This document shows, in pieces, positions 17,886 through 22,705 of a DNA stretch of 22,705 nt (position 1 is its first letter; each line of letters opens with the position of its first letter). The notes beneath the pieces were generated by a model. It worked only from the letters and a program-made list of their open reading frames with translations. It was not told the origin of the DNA and made no database searches. Source of the stretch: a virus; IMG/VR virus record IMGVR_UViG_3300013137_000104, positions 1 to 22,705 of that record. The stretch is one strand, 5' to 3'. Both the position numbers and the translations under genes were made by a program.

Positions 17886-18554
17886 TTACTGTTTTCCGTT
17901 TTTGTAGGACAGATATGCGTTTATGTTCTGCGTTTTGTTTTCTATGAGTTCCTGAAGCGCGTCTTCCGTGATTCCCTCGTTCTCAATCTGATCCAGTTCT
18001 GTTGCCGTACACCAGTGGCAGCACAGGAATCCCATCGGTGTAATTCCGTCCATGCACTTGAGAGGCAGAACGCTGAAGTATTCAACGCTATTTATCTCAA
18101 GTCCAGAACGAAATGCGGACGGCGGCAGGGAGTCAACCCGTATTATTTTGCCAGCCCGTTCCTCCATGACGCGAACCAAATCCATGTAACGGGTAAGCAG
18201 CACATCCTGCGATTCAAGAATCATGCTCTGCGTTGGCGCGGCACACGACTCATGTGTAACCGAAAACCGCTTGATGGAAGTGCCGTCCGCAAACGATCCG
18301 CCGTTGTGAAACTGAAAAATGAGGCATCGACAAGCGCGGACGGTGACGCGGAGTTCCGTGAGCATTTCGTGGATTTGGGTGTGGGACTCCACGAATCGCT
18401 TCTCCTTCTGCGGCGACCACTTCAGCATGGACTTCTTTTTACGCAGGATTCCCCACACACCGATTCCCACTCCCGTGAGCAGAACACCGATGATCTCCCC
18501 GAACGCAAGGGCAAAGTCCTTCAGCAAAGTCAAAAATTCCGCTGCGTCTTTCAT
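17886..18554 (-). CDS. Membrane-anchored protein with GAF-like domain, unknown function
   Basis: The chosen start is the ATG at 18554, giving 222 residues. It overlaps the upstream stop by ATGA, whereas a longer reading to 18653 would run 33 residues into the upstream gene with no benefit. Residues 14-37 (FALAFGEIIGVLLTGVGIGV, then WGIL) form one membrane helix followed by a basic stop, RKKK. A helical linker follows, then a region resembling a GAF-type fold: CLIFQFHNGGSFADG (77-91), KIIRVDSLP (136-144), YFSVLPL (159-165) and MGFLCCHW (174-181). The closing helix is 187-214. Six Cys occur in the soluble part. GAF domains usually bind small ligands or sense redox state, but no ligand is visible. 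Its place between an unknown structural gene and gp25 suggests a phage function late in infection, for example at the inner membrane. Confidence 0.65.
   Translation of the reverse strand: MKDAAEFLTLLKDFALAFGEIIGVLLTGVGIGVWGILRKKKSMLKWSPQKEKRFVESHTQIHEMLTELRVTVRACRCLIFQFHNGGSFADGTSIKRFSVTHESCAAPTQSMILESQDVLLTRYMDLVRVMEERAGKIIRVDSLPPSAFRSGLEINSVEYFSVLPLKCMDGITPMGFLCCHWCTATELDQIENEGITEDALQELIENKTQNINAYLSYKNGKQ
18089..18096 (-). promoter_or_regulatory. T4-type late promoter-like motif inside the membrane protein gene
   Basis: The minus strand reads GATAAATA, one mismatch from TATAAATA. It lies about 204 bases before the gp25 ATG, so it could start a wedge-gene transcript, but the match may be chance. 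Confidence 0.25.
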
Positions 18555-19342
18555 CGGTAACCCCCAAAACCCGTTGGTGTACCCCCGCGCACTGCATTCA
18601 GGAAGTCGGGACTGACCAAACTGCCGTTCAGAGTGCCTCCCAACTTGAAGCACGGATCGGTGTTTGCCTCGTTGATGAGATTCGCTAGGGCGTTGATGCT
18701 CGTATATTTTTGAATGAAGTCCGCTGCCTGATTCTGCAAGGCTTCGGCAGCGTCCATAAGACCACCAATAAGGGCGTTGGCTTGATCCATGACTCCCGTG
18801 ATCTTGCCCAAGCCTTCCTGCAACTGTCGCACTGCATCGGCGGTGGCGGTTCCAAGGTTGTTGTCAGAGAACTGATTGAGTATTTTTTCAAGATCAACAT
18901 TTGCCACCACCGCGTAGTTGATGGACAACTGACCGTTTTGATTCACTACATTCAGCCCCACCCCAATATCCAATCCTTGAATGCCCAAGGCGCACTGCAT
19001 TTCTGCAAACAGGCTCAACGAACTGACGATGTTGATTAGTTGCTTGGGATCGGTGAACCGATTGCACTCGTTCTCAAATGCGTCCACGCGGTTGTCCAGC
19101 ACATTGATCGCGCTTTTCACTCGGTTCAGTTCAGGTAGTGCAGTGGTGAGGGCGTTGCTTGTCCCTCCAACTTGGGCGGCTTGTATGAGTGATTCTATTC
19201 TTGCGCCGTTTGCGCCACCCAACTGTCGATACACTGCAATGGCTGCTGCGTTGGGATTACGCAACATCTCATTGGTCAATCCAAAGTTGAGGATTCCCCT
19301 TTCACCGTCTGTCAGCGATTGTTTGCACGGACACTCTGCCAT
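18551..19342 (-). CDS. Helical virion-type protein of unknown function
   Basis: This 263-residue protein has no recognised catalytic motif. The N-terminus is Cys-containing (MAECPCKQSLTDGERG). Residues 45-115 and 150-230 are strongly helical and Ala/Gln/Asn rich, and a short beta-like stretch lies between (GLDIGVGLNVVNQNGQ, then INYAVVANV). The end NEANTDPCFKLGG followed by TPTGFGGYR is similar to what I recall from unnamed structural proteins near gp25 in cyanophage-like T4 phages. The start has a strong AAGGAG site that overlaps the preceding stop, and the gene ends in an ATGA overlap with the membrane protein gene. Alternatives include a tail chaperone or hub-associated protein; the sequence does not decide. 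Confidence 0.65.
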   Translation of the reverse strand: MAECPCKQSLTDGERGILNFGLTNEMLRNPNAAAIAVYRQLGGANGARIESLIQAAQVGGTSNALTTALPELNRVKSAINVLDNRVDAFENECNRFTDPKQLINIVSSLSLFAEMQCALGIQGLDIGVGLNVVNQNGQLSINYAVVANVDLEKILNQFSDNNLGTATADAVRQLQEGLGKITGVMDQANALIGGLMDAAEALQNQAADFIQKYTSINALANLINEANTDPCFKLGGTLNGSLVSPDFLNAVRGGTPTGFGGYR

Positions 19343-19347
19343 ACGCT

Positions 19348-19353
19348 CTCCTT
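19348..19353 (-). promoter_or_regulatory. Ribosome binding site of the 263-residue gene
   Basis: AAGGAG on the minus strand overlaps the TAA of the PAAR gene and lies 5 bases before the ATG at 19342, which supports this start and suggests coupling. Confidence 0.7.
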
Positions 19354-21343
19354 ATTGAACAGAATATTTAGGTATCACGACAGACGAGGTTACGAGCCAT
19401 GCACCCCCGTCCGCGTCCACCGTGAGTGGTCGCCCTGTTTCGCTTATGAGCGTAAGACCAGGCTTGGGCGTGATTCGCCACACATACTTGTCCTTGTTGT
19501 CGCCCCCTGCGGCTTTGGTTCCGCTCACCACATAATCCGTGTTAAACGAAATGCGGTTTTTTGTAACCGTGTCTGGTGAATATCCTCCCAATAAATCATT
19601 TACTTCTTGCATCACACCATTCAATTCAGTGCAATTTCTAGAAATAATTTCTGAATTTGTGGTTGCACTCGTATCCGCTGAATTCCAATAGTAAAAATGC
19701 TCTGCTCCAAGCACGGAACAATGGCGAATCACTTCATAATAAAACTTCTCGCCGCTTGCAGGAGAATACTGCTGTCCAAATGTTATTCCTACTATGAAGC
19801 CAGCATCACCCGTCCAACCGCGAGGACGAATCCACGGACGAAGATAAGCCGCTGAATCTGCTCGCTTGATTGCTCTCACTTGCTGTATGTCCACCAAAAA
19901 ACAATTCCATATACTATTTTTGAATCGCGGAAGTGTGTCCGTAAATGTATTGGTGTTGTTTCTTATGATGCGAGTATTGTCGTATGGATCTACTACCCAC
20001 GCAGTATCACTGTTCCATGATGCGTACAAATACGGTGCTGCGCCATCACCCACGGTATTTTCTTGATACACAGGATGTCCATACGGATCATATGCCCAAT
20101 CCTTGTCGGTGGTTTTGAATGACTCGTAATTACTCAAGCCAATATCAGGATAATTCTGCTTTGCTGTTTCGTAGAAACAGTATGTCATGCTGGCGTTCCG
20201 TATGGAGGAAAGACCGCCGTTCCAATAGATGTAACTTGGTTCAGTCTGTGGATGTCGATTGGTGGCAGCACGCAATGCACTGTTAGTAGGATACTTTCCG
20301 TCTTGCGTCAGCACCGTTTTAAGTGGTCTTGCCCCGTACCACTCTTGCTGCGCCCGAGGATCGCTTTCTATTGATTCTAGGGCGGCTTGACGATTTCCCA
20401 CAGGGTAATCGGTGAACGCATTTCCAGGAAACCCTTCCGTGTCAAAAACAAGGTAGTCTATGTTCGCTCCGCGATTTTTTAGACCAGAACACATCACTTT
20501 CCAGTCTTCAGAAATTTGATTTATAGCAGTTGCTCCCCATATGGAAGCAAGCGTCCAGCCCGCTCCTCGCAGATTATCTGATTTGCGATTAAACAAAAAG
20601 ATGCCAGTGGCACGATCACCGCAAATTCCAGGATAGGTGTTGTAATCAGGATTAGCAGCCACAAAAGCAGCAAAATCACCTCTCTTCTTTGTTTCGTTTT
20701 CATAGTATGCGTATCCGTTCCAGTAATACCACGGAGCCAACGCACGCATACCTTCAGGAAGACTGTTCAATCCGTTTACAATACCGTTTATCCTGTTACG
20801 GTACGATGTACTTGTGCCTATCTTCGTGAAGTACGATTGAGCAGAGTCATCAATATACGAAGAACTGCTGTTCGGTGCAGTGAGCCATATTAGTGGTTTC
20901 ACAAAATCGTATGTTTGAAAGTCTTCAGTTGTGTATGTCTCTGCGGCAATGCTTCTGTTTCTTCCAGAAACAGGAGGATGCCAAGTGGCAACCCAAATAG
21001 GATTGGGCGTTTCGGGTGGAGTGTATGAAAACTGCGGAGCCGTGCCAGGATTACGGCTTTCGCTGCCACGGCTTGATGTTCCAACCGTAAAAGTAGAAGA
21101 TCCAGTTGCTTGATGACCACAACTGGCTTGGCTTGCGGATGTGCATACAGGAATTCCGTTGATCAGGAAATTGGGTGAGCCGTTCACGATCACGGCGGAC
21201 GAGTGTTCATTGTTTCCGTGACTCTGCACAGGATTTCCCTGCATTGCTACAGGTAATCCGTCAAGATAAAAATCGGGGTTGCCAACTTGTATGGTTCCCC
21301 CTGCGGTGTCAAGATACGCACGGGATACCCCGTTTACTGGCAT
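19352..21343 (-). CDS. PAAR tail-tip protein fused to a glycosidase-like barrel
   Basis: This is a 663-residue protein. Residues 1-90 are a PAAR-type cone: GNPDFYLDGLPV, GNPVQSHGNNEHSSAVIVNG, INGIPVCTSA, SCGHQATGSSTFTVG. H42, H47, C75 and H77 are plausible metal ligands, C67 another. PAAR proteins cap the membrane-piercing spike. After a linker (91-115), residues about 116-595 look like a TIM-barrel glycoside hydrolase-type domain: PIWVATWHPP (115-124), ALAPWYYWNGYAYY (201-214), IDYLVFDTEGFPG (295-307), YLYASWNSD (438-446), AYLRPWIRPRGW (499-510), GAEHFYYWNSAD (546-557). D301 and E303 at a strand end are candidate catalytic acids. Residues 600-663 form a small beta domain. PAAR proteins without fusion are about 90-100 residues. 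The enzyme role is inference from motif layout; a structural or lectin role is possible. Confidence 0.75.
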   Translation of the reverse strand: MPVNGVSRAYLDTAGGTIQVGNPDFYLDGLPVAMQGNPVQSHGNNEHSSAVIVNGSPNFLINGIPVCTSASQASCGHQATGSSTFTVGTSSRGSESRNPGTAPQFSYTPPETPNPIWVATWHPPVSGRNRSIAAETYTTEDFQTYDFVKPLIWLTAPNSSSSYIDDSAQSYFTKIGTSTSYRNRINGIVNGLNSLPEGMRALAPWYYWNGYAYYENETKKRGDFAAFVAANPDYNTYPGICGDRATGIFLFNRKSDNLRGAGWTLASIWGATAINQISEDWKVMCSGLKNRGANIDYLVFDTEGFPGNAFTDYPVGNRQAALESIESDPRAQQEWYGARPLKTVLTQDGKYPTNSALRAATNRHPQTEPSYIYWNGGLSSIRNASMTYCFYETAKQNYPDIGLSNYESFKTTDKDWAYDPYGHPVYQENTVGDGAAPYLYASWNSDTAWVVDPYDNTRIIRNNTNTFTDTLPRFKNSIWNCFLVDIQQVRAIKRADSAAYLRPWIRPRGWTGDAGFIVGITFGQQYSPASGEKFYYEVIRHCSVLGAEHFYYWNSADTSATTNSEIISRNCTELNGVMQEVNDLLGGYSPDTVTKNRISFNTDYVVSGTKAAGGDNKDKYVWRITPKPGLTLISETGRPLTVDADGGAWLVTSSVVIPKYSVQ
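19363..19371 (-). promoter_or_regulatory. Late promoter-like motif before the 263-residue gene
   Basis: The minus strand reads CTAAATATT, a variant of the T4 late motif TATAAATA. It lies inside the end of the PAAR gene about 20-30 bases before the ATG at 19342. Only weakly supported. Confidence 0.25.
19560..20970 (-). other. AT-richer barrel-coding island in the PAAR gene
   Basis: Hand-counted lines inside give 37% (19861-19920), 43% (20581-20640) and 38% (20641-20700), though one (20521-20580) reaches 53%. The line 19381-19440 beyond it counts 65%. The island matches residues about 125-595, the barrel-like part, while the PAAR end and the C-terminal 60 residues keep the composition of neighbouring genes. 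Confidence 0.5.
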
Positions 21344-21348
21344 GATTG

Positions 21349-21354
21349 TCTCCT
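21349..21354 (-). promoter_or_regulatory. Ribosome binding site of the PAAR gene
   Basis: AGGAGA on the minus strand lies 5 bases before the ATG at 21343, within the 19-bp gap to the upstream stop. Confidence 0.65.
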
Positions 21355-21362
21355 AAACACTA

Positions 21363-21665
21363 TTAAACATCCACCGCACCCGCAAACTCCCCGCCAACGA
21401 TGGACTTCAGGAACAGGTATCCTGCCTTTACCTCGTTCATTCCCGCAGCATCAATGACGGCAGGAGCAAACCATGTGGGATAGTCTGCCACCTCCACGGT
21501 TCTGTTGTCCAACGGAATCTTTTCGTCTTCCCGTGCGTCTTGGGACACATATCCGTCCACCGTGATGCTGCCTGTTCCCGTGGTGTGGTTCAGCGTGATG
21601 GAACGAATTTTCCAATACTGCGAATAGGTTCCCGTTGGGTGCTGTATGATCTGTTGAAGTGCCAT
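21363..21665 (-). CDS. Small structural-type protein of unknown function
   Basis: This 100-residue protein lacks a signal peptide or membrane helix. Landmarks are QYWKIRSITL (16-25), a beta-strand pair with ITVDGYVSQDARE (34-46), and a C-terminal helix with NEVKAGYLFLKSI. The GYxSxxAR layout resembles small unnamed phage tail proteins I recall, with no known function. Its ATG overlaps the upstream stop by one base (TGATG), so the two small genes are likely translated together. It precedes the PAAR gene, so a tip, hub or assembly role is possible. Confidence 0.65.
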   Translation of the reverse strand: MALQQIIQHPTGTYSQYWKIRSITLNHTTGTGSITVDGYVSQDAREDEKIPLDNRTVEVADYPTWFAPAVIDAAGMNEVKAGYLFLKSIVGGEFAGAVDV

Positions 21666-21985
21666 CAGGTACTCTCCAATACTGATACGATGATGTCAAG
21701 TCCCGCAGTTACGCCTGCGGTTGCTTTGAGTGTGTCGCCTGTCGTGAGGGGAATCGGTGCGTCCAATGCTTGATAGGTGGACTGAATGGGAACCGCTGCT
21801 GCACGGACGATGTAGTAGCCCGTGGCTCCCTTGAACAGTTGAATGGACACGGAATTGGCTATCGTGGTGTTGGTGTTTGCAACATGAATGCCGTTCACGA
21901 TGGCGGTTCCCGTGATGCCATTGTAGATGTTTGTTGCACCAGTAGTGCCGATTGAAGTTGCGTAGTTTGTGTAGATGTCTGGCAT
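21665..21985 (-). CDS. Small beta-rich structural-type protein
   Basis: This 106-residue protein is rich in Thr, Ala, Val and Ile with alternating strand-like segments (AIVNGIHVANT at 28-38, NSVSIQLFKG at 44-53, YYIVRAAAVPIQST at 57-70). It ends with LTTGDTLKATAGVTAGLDII. The layout VxNTxxxxxxVxIxLxxG ... PIPLxxGDTLxA is typical of small beta-sandwich phage proteins found beside tail genes of marine phages; function is unknown. It has a strong AAGGAG site and one late promoter-like motif just upstream. Confidence 0.65.
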   Translation of the reverse strand: MPDIYTNYATSIGTTGATNIYNGITGTAIVNGIHVANTNTTIANSVSIQLFKGATGYYIVRAAAVPIQSTYQALDAPIPLTTGDTLKATAGVTAGLDIIVSVLEST

Positions 21986-21990
21986 AGGGT

Positions 21991-21996
21991 CTCCTT
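21991..21996 (-). promoter_or_regulatory. Ribosome binding site of the 106-residue gene
   Basis: AAGGAG on the minus strand lies 5 bases before the ATG at 21985, within the 18-bp gap following the LamG gene stop. Confidence 0.7.
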
Positions 21997-21999
21997 GTA

Positions 22000-22008
22000 G
22001 TATTTATT
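22000..22008 (-). promoter_or_regulatory. T4-type late promoter-like motif
   Basis: The minus strand reads AATAAATAC followed by TACAAGGAG. It is one mismatch from TATAAATA and overlaps the TAA of the LamG gene. A transcript starting from it would have a leader of only a few bases before the ribosome site at 21991-21996. Confidence 0.4.
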
Positions 22009-22705
22009 CTGTTGGTGCTGCGTTTTTGTATGGGTGGTCGTTGGGAAGGTTGGCTTCAAGTCCCCATTTCCATGCAAGGTAGCCTTCCACTAACTGACGG
22101 TCAGTAGTTGAAAGATGTCCTCTACAAAAGATTACTTCAGAAACAACACCAGTAAAGTTTGGTTCTTGGTCACGGTAGACTTTTCCAATTCGTAGAACTC
22201 CAGTTGTAACTTGTGTGTTTCCCGAAGCAGTAGAAGTTTCTGTCCCGCCGTTTTGTCGTAAACGAATACTTCCACCACTCAACTCAACTCCGCTGATAAC
22301 ATTAGTGCCAAAGGTGTATGACTGCGTGGTGACATCGTTAGTGCCATCCCAGTTATACACACCAATCAGATTACTTGTCCCCCTAAAATAGTTTGAAATA
22401 TATCCACCATTATCACCCCAGAAACCAGAGTTATTGAACCCGTCTGCATTATTTGTCGGAGCAGAGGTGGCACGACCCACGGTAAAAGCGGAATATGAGT
22501 TACTAAGAATAATGTTGGAAATATTGACTGACATTTCCAAAAATTTGAGTGTGCCATCAAAAGTTATTGCAGGTTTGCTGTTGAGTGTTAGTGTGTTGTA
22601 TACTGGCTGATTCGCTACCAATCCTTGAGTAGCGTTTCTTGCATTCCCGCTCTTGTCATTCCATTGACTTACATTATTGCCGTTCAGAGTGATGGTGTTG
22701 GCATC
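22004..22705 (-). CDS. LamG/concanavalin-like adhesin (5' end beyond window)
   Basis: The frame stays open from the stop at 22004 to the window edge, so at least 233 residues are seen and the N-terminus is missing. A TTG at 22621 is not the start, because the preceding 28 codons continue the fold (DANTITLNGNNVSQWNDKSG). The domain order is that of a LamG-type beta sandwich: SKPAITFDGTLKFLEM, YSAFTVGRA, VLRIGKVYRD, FTGVVSEVIFCRGHLS, and a closing helix with DRQLVEGYLAWKWGL and ANLPNDHPY. Such domains bind sugars or proteins on phage fibers and capsid decorations. The end resembles the small LamG-tail protein at 10999-11520. The parent protein cannot be named because its front is missing. Confidence 0.75.
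   Translation of the reverse strand, partial: DANTITLNGNNVSQWNDKSGNARNATQGLVANQPVYNTLTLNSKPAITFDGTLKFLEMSVNISNIILSNSYSAFTVGRATSAPTNNADGFNNSGFWGDNGGYISNYFRGTSNLIGVYNWDGTNDVTTQSYTFGTNVISGVELSGGSIRLRQNGGTETSTASGNTQVTTGVLRIGKVYRDQEPNFTGVVSEVIFCRGHLSTTDRQLVEGYLAWKWGLEANLPNDHPYKNAAPTE

Noticed and set aside
18554-18653. A 33-residue longer start for the membrane protein gene
   Set aside because: It would overlap the upstream gene by about 100 bases, and the added residues show no conserved pattern. The ATG at 18554 gives a normal ATGA junction and places the membrane helix near the N-terminus.
22004-22621. TTG at 22621 as the start of the LamG gene
   Set aside because: The frame is open upstream to the window edge, and those codons continue the LamG pattern, so the gene is cut by the window rather than starting here.
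1-22705. Many plus-strand open frames of 60-300 codons
   Set aside because: All are antisense to well-supported minus-strand genes, and none shows a domain pattern or sensible spacing. They reflect the composition of the coding strand.
1-22705. tRNA genes, CRISPR arrays, insertion sequences and terminators
   Set aside because: I saw no cloverleaf, spaced direct repeats, transposase motif or GC-rich hairpin with a T run. Gaps between genes are 19 bp or less.

Overview
The window is a block of tail and baseplate genes from a T4-like contractile-tailed phage (Caudoviricetes, myovirus morphology). Fifteen genes are packed on the minus strand, so transcription runs from high to low coordinates. 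The longest gap between genes is 19 bp, and several junctions are stop/start overlaps. No tRNA, rRNA, CRISPR array, insertion sequence or metabolic gene is visible. The best anchors are gp25, gp6 and gp8 of the T4 baseplate wedge, a DUF4815-type giant structural protein, a PAAR tail-tip protein and a phage tail-collar fiber. The versions of these proteins resemble those of marine and cyanophage-like members of the T4 superfamily more than T4 itself. Base composition is moderate (about 50-55% GC by eye), and the host cannot be named from the sequence.

Layout in transcription order: (1) 22705-22004, the 3' part of a LamG/concanavalin-like adhesin gene cut by the window edge. (2) 21985-21363, two small structural-type genes. 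(3) 21343-19352, a PAAR tip protein whose middle looks like a glycosidase-type TIM barrel. (4) 19342-17886, a helical structural protein of unknown function, then a membrane-anchored protein with a GAF-like domain. (5) 17885-8621, the baseplate wedge set: gp25, gp6, a gp7-like protein with lectin-like additions, a small LamG-tail protein, and gp8. (6) 8611-1, the periphery and fibers: the DUF4815 protein, a coiled-coil mini-protein, a 651-residue fiber-like protein, and a tail-collar fiber cut by the other window edge.

The proteins probably work together as one machine. PAAR tips the spike. gp25, gp6, gp7 and gp8 form the wedges around the hub. The DUF4815 protein, the 651-residue protein and the collar protein probably form outer baseplate and fibers that touch the host. 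T4-like hub genes such as gp5, gp27 and gp53 are not here and may lie upstream of 22705.

The most notable signal is mosaicism. At least three AT-richer islands sit inside otherwise GC-richer genes and coincide with domain boundaries: the barrel in the PAAR protein, a carbohydrate-binding-like insert in gp7, and an insert that splits the collar domain. The gp7 island breaks a LamG fold near its end, and a matching LamG tail lies in the next small gene, which suggests past insertion or recombination. A roughly 110-residue module carrying an EVVGVV-type motif occurs twice in the 651-residue protein and once in the collar protein.
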